From: Solenopsis invicta
Lineage: Eukaryota > Arthropoda > Insecta > Hymenoptera > Formicidae
DNA: 64,000 nucleotides
Reading direction: 5' to 3'
Assembly: GCF_016802725.1 (NCBI RefSeq)
Contig: NC_052679.1
Span: 22,749,561 to 22,813,560, forward strand
In this document: one piece after another, positions 25,501-38,159 of the stretch
Numbering within the stretch: the stretch's first letter is position 1
How the letters are laid out: every line of letters starts with the position of its first letter
The notes under the pieces: model-generated
Told to the model about the DNA's origin: nothing
Databases searched by the model: none
The model's input: the letters and a program-made list of their open reading frames with translations, nothing else
Made by a program: the position numbers and the translations under genes

Positions 25501-28500
25501 GGATTTTTTTGTAATTAATGGAAAAATTACTCTTTTATCTTCTTTCTCTTGTCCCAAGCAATTAACAGCTAGAAATGATTTCACAGCCAACGAGAAATAA
25601 GCATACCTCGCGGTAAAAAGTATCAAAGCGCTAATCGCTGGATATATGTGCATTTAAATTCTCTAGTTTTTTTCCCCTCCATTTTGATTAATTCGGCAAA
25701 CCGCAGTCACGTATCTGCAAATAGGAATTAATTAATAGCCGCGTCCGCGAAATATTTCGAGGAGGAGAGTATCGCAGGTATCCCCGCGTGTCTGCTCCAC
25801 GGCAAAATTGCCAGCCGTCAGACGCAGATACAAATCATCGTTTCTCCGGGACAAATCGATCGATGATCTAAACCGGTCCTCCCAAACGAGACTCGCGGGA
25901 GAAAGGAAGGTCGGGATATACATGTATATCAAGGCGAACTTTCGCAAACGAGCGGCGGATCTAATTCGCACGACACGACGGCGAAAAACGACACGAGATC
26001 CGACAAAATGTTGAACGGAAGAAAGTTATCGGCGCGTTTCTACAAATGTGCATCCATTGTTCTTTGTCCCGCGCGACGAATCTATAAAGCGTTTTTTTTT
26101 TTTTCACGTTAATGGTTTACGCGAGATCGTAAAGAGAACAATTGCAATTGTAATTGCCCGCGAAAACTGTTAGTTGCAATAAGTGCAATAAAGGGTCGTA
26201 TCGCTCGGGATCAATTACTGCTAAATCCAATGGCTGTATATCTTCTGAAGCGCTTATTTGTAACGCTAATGCGTTTTGTCTCTTACGAGTCCATTCACGC
26301 TCTGCCGTACATTACGTCGAGGAGGTACGTACGTAGAAACGTGGAAGAAGCGCCTGCCATTACAACTCTCAATGTGTCGGGATATATATCTCACTAAGCT
26401 GACCGTACTATATCACGTGTACGTGTCCTGTTTGCATTGACACGAAAGAAGAAATTAGACACACGTGTGTATATGTATATAAAATAGAAAGTGTAATTAT
26501 GTACATGCATACAAATATTTACATAATTCAATATTATAAATTACATTATATTGCATTATAACGTATACTTCCATAATACAATTATATGTATTTTTATAAT
26601 TGTATTTATATAAAGGAAAGTCTCTAATAATGGCATGGATCTCTTGAAACGACACCCTTGTATTTCTCGAAAACTAAACATTGCATTGTATGATAAAAAC
26701 GTGATCTGCTTAGATAATTAAAGAAACAAAAACGTATAGTTTATACGTTTATGAATTTTTTCTATATGAAATCTGCTAAAAACTTTTTTTTTTAAAGGGA
26801 GAATAAAATTTACACAATTTTTTTTTGTAAATTGCACAGTTTAAGAAACAGTGAGTGTATTATTGATAATATTGGATATTATTTCACGTGTTTGTAGTTT
26901 CTTGAAACTGTTCTGTTTATATTTTTCTCTTTCATATTTTTCTCATAGTATGGTTTGGAAATAAAATCGCTGTGCAGTATGGACCGATACACTTCTCCGA
27001 GAATAAATAATAACTACGAAATCAATGTTGACAAATTTTTTATGAATTTTTTCACATTTTCTTTTAAAAACTTTAAGGTAGGAAAAATAGCATCAGACAC
27101 AACAGATCCACTTTATAAGGTGCCAAAAACACGGTGTAAAGTGGATCGGGAGGATTCAATTTTAGTCTTTTAATTTTAGAAACTTTCTTGTTTAGTACAT
27201 AAAAATATATTTTCTTACTTAGTTTATCAATTTATTTTATACGAAAATATTAATTATAACAAAATACGAAACAATAAAAATTACTATACTATCTGATAAA
27301 AGACACTTTTAACACACACAGAAAAGATTTCTGTGAAAAGATGACTAATTACTCTTCTACTTATCATAAAATAAGATTGATATAGACAATCATAATTATT
27401 ATTGAGAAGGTAATATTATACTGTATATATATTTTTAAATAGAAAAGTTCTTAAATTCTAAAATAAGATGACCTCTCTTGGTGCTATCTCATAAATTTTC
27501 TCAGACAGATTTAGATTAGACAATGGAAATTTATGGTGAATTTTGCAATATTCTTGATGATTAATAATAGATTGATCTGAGAAAAATTTGAAAAATGTTC
27601 TTTCTGATAAAATATCACGAAAGCCCACAAGGGAGCTGCTCACTTCGTAAGCACCAAAAATATCTTGTTTTATAGTAAAATGATCTATTAAAGCTATAAT
27701 AATTTACGCGCAAAGGCTACCGACAATGAGTCTTCGTGGGTGCGTTGATTATAATGCATCGCATGCGAATTTTTCTTACGAGAGAGCGCTCGATCGCACG
27801 GCCTTCTCTTGAACTGTAGCGATTAATCATCGTGCATTATAACATCGAACAAATTTTTATTTTAAAAGTAAGAATATTTAAGCTGAAATTTATATGCGTT
27901 GTTCATGTCTCAAAATAATAAGTTAATCTTTTTAATTTAATGTGGGGAAGAATAGGAATTATAGATTGAGATCTATAATTTTCATTTTAATATTGCTTTA
28001 TTTTTACACGATCTTATTGCACCAGGTTGTAATAAAATTAAAAACATCAAAAATATTTTTAGCCTTGTTATTACAAATTTTTTCTGAGAGGATTGTATGC
28101 CAATTGATAACTTTCCTAAATAATTATATATAATACATATAATGTACATTATGAAAATCTTTACGAAAATGATTTACATTTTCTTGTATACTGAATAGAC
28201 TGTTCAAAGATAAGAGAGAAGAACTGAAAATAAGATAAGCTTTAATATTATTTGAATTAATATTTCTCTTAAAATATATTAAATTTTTTAAATAATGCAA
28301 CCGTAAATGCATTTATATAATACAACAGATGTGATACAATAGATATGAAACGCAAGCAAAGGTTTGTGCCCTCATAAAACTATTCAAATTCATATAAAAT
28401 TCGTTTTTAAAAGTATAAATGTTTGTAGTGTATTTCAAGTGCTCGTATTGAGCGGACCATTCTGCATTATCTCTTACAAAAGCTTTTTACTCTTTTTATC

Positions 28501-31500
28501 GTTAATACGCTTGATTGTACTTCAAAGCATTTTTATGTTGCAAAACATTTTAGTTTTTTAACTAGCCACTGTTGACCGAGTGTTGACCCGATTAACAGAG
28601 ATACGTATACAAAAACAGTATATCGAGTAAATAAAAATTTTTTATTTTAATTTTACAGTGTACCAATGCGCACTTTGCACGCTACCAATTCATTCAGTCC
28701 TTTATGCGAGGGCAATATAAACAATTTATCCTCGACACCTGTATTCGTCGCCCATGGATAAAATGGAAATAAAACCCTGTTACTTGCAATCGATTGAGCG
28801 TACTAACTTGATATCGAGAGATAGCAAATCTTAATGCGAGTCAGATCTGAGACAAAGGGGAGAGAAGTCGCGAATTGGAGCAATTAACCGGGAATCGAGC
28901 ACGATCAGGCGGAAAATTGGAGCGAAAGAGAGCGAAGCGCCGAGCGATTTCAACTCGTCCAAGTGGAAATTCTGTCCCGGCTAAACTGGAATTTTGAGAC
29001 ACGTAAAAGCGCTTGCTGCCGCTTACCGCAGCTGCGCTCGCTTTAAATTCATAAGCACCGGCGCATAATTTGCATCGACGTAATTATTCGCGAGCGAAAT
29101 TTCGAACGAAAAGTGTCTCCCTCCCCCTCCCCCGAGTCGTAATGTAAGAAAGGGCGCGCGTACGACTTAATATATAACATATATAATATAAAAGCCGCGT
29201 GAGTATAGAATATAAAGTAGCTGCGCCCCGTACGCTGCATTGCATATCTAATGAATCGATAAACATCGTTCCACTTTCCGAAAGTTTCCGCCGTGAGATT
29301 CCAATGCGACGTGCTACACGGAGATTATTGCGCCCACGAGAAATGAAACGCGGAGCAATTGATCCGCCGAGAGGACGAGAGCCCGCCCGTTGCGCTCGTC
29401 CGTAATGCGAAACAGGCAATGGCGATTTATTTATTGTCGTCTCGTATATCATGCATTTAGTCATGAAATCTAAATATCGATCGCCGTCGCGGCGCTCGCG
29501 CCGCGCGGTCCCAATTAATAGTCATCGGATTAGGTCGAATGGTCATCATCGGGATATGTAATACCTTGAACTGCATCAACGAAACATGAGCGAGTAATCT
29601 CGCGGCCGTCGGATAAATCCCGCGCGCCACAAAGCATTAACTTTAAAGGCGTAATTACAAGCGAGATACACCGGGCTATATATCCGCTCCGGCGCGGATA
29701 ATTGTAGCTCCCTACCTGTCTACGGCCATAAAAAAACAGAGGTAAAGTGACTTTATTGCGGAGAGAGCCAAGATAGCTGGAGCCCGTGATGGGAAATAGC
29801 ATCCGCGACGAAGAATACTGAAAGCCATAGCCATCGTGCCGTGGAAAACGGCAAGTTAACACACAGCCGGGGCGTTCTATCGTAGGTTCATAAAAACGCG
29901 AGCATGAAGACATTCAAGTATGTGTATGTGTCTTCACCGAGAAAATCTAAAAAAAGAGGAAGATCCAAAGCTCTGAAAGACGTCGAAGACGTCTGATCCT
30001 TGCAACGTCAACATCTTCGTAGTATCTCTGCATCGAGGAAAAAGAACTTGGTATTTGTGAATGTTGTTTAACAATTATGATTAGCAGCTCCATTTTTACA
30101 GCTGTTATTGCTATAACGTTGGCATTGACGAAATAAGATTGCAATTTAAATATAGTCGGCAGCATAAAAAAAAGATGATTATTTATAAATCATTTTCTTT
30201 ATGATGAGTTACAAGATTTTAAAGTTTGAAATAACTGCGCGTGACAGATGTCACAGCGAACGGCCGGAGCCTTACAGAATCAGTAATATTCAAGTGCTAG
30301 CTTTCTCAAACTCAATTTGTATTAAAATTAAATATTTAAGAAATAATTTAATGTGTTTATTTCTATTTTTATAAAAAAAAATTTTAATTAATAAAGTTAA
30401 AAAAATATTAGGATTTCGTTTATATTAAAGAAATATGTTTAATAAATAATGTTAAATTCTCAAAATTGTCAATAATAACTATCAAGAGCTAATGAGTGTT
30501 CGCGCGATAAGGAAGAGTTGCCAAATGCGCACCACTCAAGTGATTTTTTATCATATTTCGCATTTGGTGCAAATCAAAGTTCGAAATTATAGCTCAATGT
30601 TTCAGTCATCTATTGTTACACATTAAACTTTTTAGTAATGACAAATTAATTTGTTATGCTTTTTTGTAACATGCTGCGAAAGGTGTGATTTAGAAAACCG
30701 ATCGCTTAAAGCGTACCTACGGTCTCTTAAATCGTATCATCTTTGATAAGATCAAATTTATGAATTAACGTAATTAAAAATATAAGAAACCATTGACTAA
30801 TATTTATTTTATTTAATAACTTATCGAAAAAGTATCAAATATTTAATCATTCATAAATAACAAATGAAAAGGTAAGAATTAGAACTGGCTTAAATTTATT
30901 TTTGTAATTGACAAATTTTTATTTGCAGCAATTACTAGTTTTACTATTATCGCTTATCAATCTTACATTAATATTATTTCTTTACAGTAAAATTTGTAGT
31001 GGTACGAATTAGGAAACTTGATAGAGTTGATAAAAATATTGATTTAATTTTTATAATAATCGTAAATATATGTGTATATAATGGATGTAAAATATTCTAC
31101 AACAAGCCTTCTTTTATGAAAATATAACAATTTAAAATAAAATTACATAATTATGTTACTATTAGCTATACAAGACCAAAAATTTACATCAAATATATCT
31201 GATTTTTTAAAATGCCGGTAGCATGCACGAAACAAAATAAAAATTATTAAATTTTTGTTTACATTACTTCTTTCTTATTAACTTTTTATTTTTGTCACTG
31301 AACATTAGTGATATGAAGTAAAAATGTTAAGTAGAAGTGAAAAAGTACGCTTTAGAAGACTAGTATGCATTCAGCAACTTTCCTCAGTGCGCACGTTTCT
31401 TCTAGTTCAAGATTACCAGCTTTATTTTAAATCCAACATGATCTTGGATCTTTCGGCACCGTTTTGCGCCATCCTTGTCATACCAAGTACAAAAAAACGT

Positions 31501-32311
31501 GGATCTTTTAAGTCTCCATAACGAAGAGGAAAGTTAGAATATCTCTGTAATATCCGTCCAATTGCATTGATCCGTGGTTTGACAGTTAAATGACAATTCT
31601 GTTAGTGTTCTACATATATAAAATATTATGGTAATTAATGAATTGCTCAAGGACATGTAGAGATAACTCACGTTCGCCAAAGAGTATTCATTATAACAAT
31701 ATGAATAAATATGTAAAAATTCTGCTGATGTCAATTTATATAAAATTTGGTAGTGTCGATTAATATGAAAATGGAAAATCCGCAACATGAGTTAAAGTAA
31801 ACTATTTCGTACGGTAGTTGACAAACAAATGATTCGCTGGTAATGTACGAAATATGTTTGTTTTCGATCAGTCATAAAATAAATGAGGTGCACGAGCAAA
31901 AAAATATATTGAAGAAGAAAAAGATATCGAAAGAAGAAAAAAGATCTTGTAACTCCAACCCTCTGATCCTGAATGTTACATATTACTTTTACGACATCAA
32001 ATCCTATATCTTAATATATCGAACTTTCCAAAATCCGCGAGATACAATACCCGGATCTCCCCTTGTCAGTTACATTCACAAGTACCAAATGCTTTTCTCT
32101 CGGTGTGCGCTTTTTTCCACGCAAATCGTTTTTATTTATTCAAGTATTGTCCCCGTGTCGTAGATGTGTCACACTTGTCATCGCAGCTGTCACGTAGTCG
32201 CGCATATGATAATTTAGCCAAGCTCTAATTCCGCTCTTCGCCTGCCTCGCGTAAATCATCGTGGCTACGACATGCCCCGTATTCACGCAGTCTCTCTTTG
32301 TCTTTTCGCAG
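22521..32311. other. Region upstream of Dop1R1 with CpG-rich patches
   Basis: No convincing exon. GC- and CpG-rich patches stand out at about 24990-26340, 28830-29930 and 32160-32720 in otherwise AT-rich DNA. They are candidates for promoter, 5' UTR exons, the missing first coding exon, or enhancers of the receptor gene. The open reading frames inside them are short, lack good starts and overlap on both strands. Confidence 0.35.
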
Positions 32312-33402
32312 AATAACCTGACAGACGGGGAAGAAGACGCTCTGCCTGAAGACGCTTTCTCGCTGCTGTCGGTGCTCCTAGTTGGTTCGCTAAACTTTCC
32401 ATTTGATCGATCGCGAGTCGCCCCTCGAAGACAGCCTCCCGAGAGTGCCTACTCTCGGAAGCTCCGATCCGACCCCGTCCAATCATACCGTGGTAGTCTC
32501 TGCCTTTCTCTCCCTCTCCCTAGGCTCTCCTGACACCCTTCCGCTACCCTTACCTCACCGCGTTGTTTTCCCTCGACATCTCAAACGCTCTCTTGCCGCT
32601 TAATATAACCGACTCTATAGAATCGAATAAATTATGATTGGACGCGAGTCCCGAGGGCGAGTGTGTCGTAATTTCTGCCTCACCGAGGCACTGCTCGCGA
32701 TGAACGGTGTCCCTCGCGCGTAATACCTCTGCACCACGATATTTGATACTGCTGTAACATTTTGCTATAGAAATAAAAGAATGTCGACTGTGTAAAGATC
32801 TTTTTATTTAAAAGATTTAGCAGACGAAGAGTCAAAAATCTAAACTTTGTTTCTAAGAACGACCCTTTTTTTTGCAAGATTTTTTGCGGTCGGGATACGG
32901 AAGATGCGTCGTAATTAATTTGCTACATATTTAAGATCAGAAGTACTGCTTTCCCGTTGATAACTTAATTCTCCTATTCAATTAAGACGTATATAAAATC
33001 GGAGATAAGATAAAATTCTGCCTAAAGGGTTGCAATCTATGCAGAAGATTAATTCTGAGGGTTAATCCTGAAATTTTGAGAGATAGCAAGATTTTCCTGA
33101 CCGATGTTTCAGCGTGAATTACTTTACTATATGGGGTGCTTACGTTATCGATAAAATAAAGGTTCGCGAAGCGAATTATATACTCTGCTGAATCTAGCCT
33201 TTTAAAGGGGATATGCACGTGAACCAGAACGGATTTGCCGGCTCTTCGTTCATTTTGTTCACCCAGCCTCACCTGTACTTCATCCTTTCAGCGCTCGCAT
33301 TCATGATAGATTAATTACAGAAATACAGAATGTAATGCCAGGTATTAAAAGTCGCAGGAGATTACGGCCACCCTCGAATTTTTCCCCAACGAGTAATCGA
33401 CG

Positions 33403-33463
<61 letters not shown>

Positions 33464-36400
33464 CCAGAAACAATTTCATTAGGACCGAAGGTCGGGGCTT
33501 CCGAGATTCTTCCTTTATAAATAATATCGATTACATCGCGCGGTGAAAGTCTCAATATATGTGTCTCGAAAATTCTTTGGAAAGATGTATCTATTATACA
33601 GCATCCGATAATAGTGAGGATATCAAAGCTTCGCGCTGCGTATCGGGCGTGACGTGGCTTTTCTCGATTCATCCTCCCAATTGAATTCGATGAATATCGA
33701 CGACATAATATTTCATCGGCCGACCGACGACACGACACCGGATTTCTTAGAGGCCCACACGCTTCGAGGGGTGACATGTTGTACGGTTGAACAGTAGCGT
33801 GTCCTGGCGATTCTCCGCTAGACGGATCTCCGCGATATCCGCAGGACTCCTCCTCGTGATCCTGATATTCTTCTCCGTCGCCGGCAACGTCCTGGTCTGC
33901 GTGGCGATCTACACCGATCGTGGACTACGGAGGATCGGCAACCTCTTCCTGGCCTCCCTGGCCGTCGCCGACCTCTTCGTCGGTGGGCTGGTGATGACCT
34001 TTGCCGGGATCAACGATCTACTCGGCTACTGGATCTTCGGAATGTGGTTCTGCGACATCTGGATCGCCTTCGATGTTATGTGCAGCACTGCCTCTATCCT
34101 GAATCTATGCGCCATATCACTCGACCGTTATATACACATCAAGGATCCTCTCAGGTGAGGCACCGGTAGTGATCGATAGCTTTGTATACAGAAGGATCGT
34201 CGTACGATTTGTAAATTTATAATTACAATTAAGGTACCTGAGCCGAGTATAAAGCGTGGCACTAAAAAATTTTTGAATCTCACTTAAAAACGCGTTTTAG
34301 TACATATACTCAAAGATCAGTGTCATAAAAAGTAAAAAGAAGAATTAGAACCGGTAACAACTCTGTTTAACACAGTAAAAACTTGTAACAAAGTGTATGA
34401 GTAGTTTTTGTAAAACTAAAAGTAATTAGACTATAGTTAAAAAATTTATTAAAGATACATTATATTAATATTTATTATAATATATTATAGTATTCAACTT
34501 TCTAACTATAGAAAATAAATATAGACATATCGATTTTTTGAAATAAATATATTTTTTTTAGAAACAACGTATTCATTAAACAAGGCCTAGTTATATGATA
34601 TTGTTATTTTTTCGTTATGTGTATTTTTTTAGAAACAACGTACTTATTAAACAAGGCCTAGTTATGTAATATTGTTATTTGTTTGTTATGTGTATTTTTT
34701 TAGAAACAACGTATTCATTAAATAAGGCATAGTTACATGATATTGTTATTTGTTATGTGTGAGACTTGCACCAAAGGCTTAATGATTTTCAATGTTGCTA
34801 ACTTTTAAAAAGTTCAAATTGCGTCGAAATGACTAAAAATTTCCAAAGATTAAAAGATTAATTAAACAAAATTAAAGATAATTGTGATATTTAGTAGTAC
34901 AGTAAATCCTAAATGATTTTGTTTTTATGATTAATAATTATCTTAAAACTGATTTGAAAATTAGTGTTTAGTTTTTTTATTATTTTTAATTTGTTTTTAA
35001 TTTTTTTATTATATTCATAATTATAAATAAAGCAGAGTTAAAACAAATTTTATTTATTTAGAAATATTCTATACGTAAGATTTCATTTTTATAAATGATT
35101 GAGAAATAAAGATTTTATTCTTATTTAATTTATTTCAATATCTTCATAAATAAAATTAAAAAAAATTAAGTAAAGTCTTTTTTGGCTCAGGTATCCTATT
35201 TTTCAGTCGTGACTATAAAGACAGTTTTACAAGATAAAATTATTTTACATGATATATTTTTGAAATTGTGAAAAGTTTAAAAAATAGTTAAACAAAAATT
35301 GTTAAAAAATAATATCAAAATCGAAACAAACTTATTTCTAAAAAAATTATGTATATATAAATTTTTAATTAAAAGAGTTATAAAGATTTACATTAAATTT
35401 AATAAAAAAATTGTCAAACGTTATTGTTTTAGGTACGGCCGTTGGGTAACCAGAAGAGTTGCCATTGGCGGCATCGTCGTCGTATGGCTTCTAGCAGGAC
35501 TCATATCCTTCGTACCAATCAGTCTAGATCTTCACAAAAATGATGATGAACCCGATCAATCCATGTCCGACGACGAGGAGGTAAGATGACCGCAAAATTT
35601 AATCGCATCGGTTTATTAATATCAGTAATTCAATATATCGAATCTATATTTGAATGTGATCACGTAAAATGTGATGAAACGATTTTCCACCGTCTCCCAG
35701 TTCTCTCGAGCAAACTTTTAATTATCGCTTTTAATTATCGAGTGATCCCTTTCTATTAGAAATTTATAAAGTATGAATTCTGTCCACTTCAATACTATAG
35801 AGTAATATTAAAACATCCGTAATTACAAGTATTGCTCGATAAAAAATTATAAGTGTGCTCTGCGATGTATCAGCCATGTGAAATTACATTTGTATCGAGA
35901 TTTATTTAAAAAAAAGAAACCGTAAATGTGTGACGGGTATCGCTTTTGAGTACCAGAGGGATTAAAAATAAATGACATTTCTCATTTTACCCCGTCACGC
36001 GCCATTCACGTCTGAAGCAGTTTGCGCAATACTCGCGTTTCTCTGTTAATTACTCGTCTTTTACCCTTACAGCACCCTACGTGTGCCCTAGACATTACAC
36101 CCACCTATGCGGTGGTGTCCTCTTGCATATCTTTCTACGTGCCCTGCATCGTGATGCTGGGTATTTATTGCAGGTAAGCTAACTACTCGGATGCAAATTA
36201 ATTTAAGTTTTTACTTCCACACTCTCGCTGTAATCTTCATGAGAGACGCAGCTCGTATGTCGTTGTAAAACACGATTAGCTCGAGATCCCGAGAATGAAG
36301 ATAAAAACGTTGCAGCGCTCGAAAAAACATCTTCGTTTAAAACTCGAAAAAGATAAATCGCGTGACTACGTGAATTTGTTTAGCGAATGTAACATGTCGG

Positions 36401-38159
36401 ATGCTGATAAAATTTTCACCAGGCGTTCAAACATTGTCTCTCCATCATTTACAATTAGTTTCGTTCCTTCAATACATAAAGATGCACTCGTTTCAATTTC
36501 GCTGCCGCGACAGCAAAGTGCTCTCTGATAGTGATTGATAATTCAAAAGAGTTTTATCCCAGGTGTTAAGCAATGCTTCCTCTTCTAGGCTCTATTGCTA
36601 CGCGCAGAAACACGTGAAGAGTATCCGAGCGGTGACGAAGCTGCCGGATACCTCTATGGCCAAGAGTTTTCGCTCGAAGAGCAGTCGCTCCAAGCCGCCG
36701 AAGCCGCAGACGAAGACGAAGCCAACCAGCCCTTACCATGTGTCTGACCACAAGGCCGCGATCACAGTCGGTGTAATCATGGGTGTATTCCTGATATGCT
36801 GGGTGCCCTTCTTCTGCGTCAACATCGTCGCAGCCTACTGCAAGACCTGCATATCTCACCGAGCGTTTCAGGTGAGACTGCGTCCAAGGACGTGCGTTTT
36901 GTCCCTATGTTGAAAAAAATTTGATATTTTCGAATTCGCGCTTCAGATTTTTCGAATCCATTTGAATTCAAAAACAATATAACATGGGTATGAATTCAAC
37001 TCATTTACTATTCACTATTTTACTATTTCAATTCATTTAAATCCAAAAATAATGTTATGAGGACATGCATCCATCCGAATTTAAAATGATGAATATTTCA
37101 TTTTATATTTCACTTCAGTTGAGTTCAAAAATACTCCGGGACTCTAATGCGCGAACTCGGATAAATTAAAATGGATTGCAATATTTAATTCATTTGAATT
37201 TATTTTCGTTTACTGAATGTTCAGCAACATTAAAAATATTATTTTGTCCTAGTTGCTTAATGATAAAATGATATCTCTAATGTTTCTGAACACAGGAAAA
37301 TTCCAAATCAGGAAAATTAAAAATATATAATTTTATAACAAAATAGTATATTTTTTAAACTAAACCAATTTTTCAAATTTATTTTTGGGCTAGTCGCTAT
37401 TACCACCACTTTTCCTCTTCCATCGATTATGCAGTGCGTCACATTTTTATAAATCACGTCCTAAGTAATAAATATTTCATTACTTTGAGTCTAGAATCAA
37501 TTAAACAACACTTTGATGAATATAAGTGTTCAATTTAAAATATTGATTATTAACAAAGTTATTCAATAAAATAAAAATGGATGCCATATTATCACCTTCT
37601 CTTCTACTCTCTAAATCCCACAGAGTAAAATGTCACTAAAAGTTTGAAAATTTAACCGTACAATCTTTCGAGTGATTTGCTACTTTAATAAGAGTCAAAA
37701 TTCACTCTTAGAAAACTTGTACAATTTTCGAATAATTTTTTTTACTCTATGAAATTACAGATAGAAGATTCTCTTCTCTCGAAGATGTGAGAGAATTTTC
37801 TTGTCCCACAATTCTTACATAGAATTTTTCCGATATGCAAAGGTATGCCAAAGTTATTTGTTCTTTCCGGATAGGTTCTCACGTGGCTCGGCTACAGTAA
37901 CTCGGCCTTCAACCCGATAATCTACAGCATCTTCAACACTGAATTCCGAGAGGCGTTCAAGAGGATCCTCACGAAGGGGGCACGCGCGCGAGGCAACCAG
38001 CCGTCGACTAGCGAGTGCGGCGAATTCCGTTCAGTGGTGGTGCAGAAGCGGAACGGCTCCATGATCGAGTGTAACATCAGTCCGAGGTCGAGTGCGGATA
38101 GCTGCCAGGTCGGCGTCATGGCTCAACGACACCGCGACACCATCGTCAGTGCCATATAA
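32312..38159 (+). CDS. Dop1R1: D1-like dopamine receptor (class A GPCR), N-terminal exon missing
   Basis: This is a Gs-coupled dopamine receptor of the plasma membrane that raises cAMP. In insects the family acts in arousal, learning and motor control. Six exons join in phase: 32312-32384, 33845-34154, 35433-35580, 36073-36173, 36589-36871 and 37875-38159, giving 399 residues. Visible marks are an NNLT glycosylation site before TM1, the TM1 motif SVAGN, LASLAVADLF in TM2, the amine-binding Asp in FDVMCSTAS (TM3), DRY followed by IHIKDPLR, SSCIS in TM5, CWVPFFC in TM6 and NPIIY in TM7. The protein ends in IVSAI, as in fly Dop1R1. The first listed exon has a strong pyrimidine-rich acceptor and no in-frame ATG before an upstream stop, so at least one 5' exon is missing. 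The last intron carries a dispersed repeat and the second listed intron a 71 bp tandem repeat. Family assignment is very secure. The exon borders are my own reading. Confidence 0.93.
33405..33461. repeat. Dop1R1: (TA)n microsatellite in a Dop1R1 intron
   Basis: An uninterrupted run of about 28 TA units, 384 bases before the exon at 33845. Likely length-polymorphic. Confidence 0.95.
34545..34760. repeat. Dop1R1: 71-base tandem repeat, three copies, in a Dop1R1 intron
   Basis: GAAACAACGTA followed by TTATTAAACAAGGCCTAGTT-type sequence starts at 34561, 34632 and 34703, an exact 71-base spacing. The third unit is slightly shortened and more diverged. It lies in the intron between the exons ending 34154 and starting 35433. 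Confidence 0.85.
37215..37612. repeat. Dop1R1: Dispersed repeat inside the last Dop1R1 intron
   Basis: Partner of the repeat at 3325-3745, some 34 kb away, with clear end-to-end similarity and small indels. It lies wholly within the intron between the exons ending at 36871 and starting at 37875, so it does not touch coding sequence. Its left hairpin half is shortened compared with the other copy. Confidence 0.65.

Noticed and set aside
26154..26336. Candidate first coding exon for Dop1R1 with a phase 0 GAG/GTACGT donor
   Set aside because: The frame has no ATG and starts just after a stop, so it cannot supply the start codon.
36295..36528. Open frame inside a Dop1R1 intron
   Set aside because: Flanked by exons that already join in phase; no GPCR similarity.
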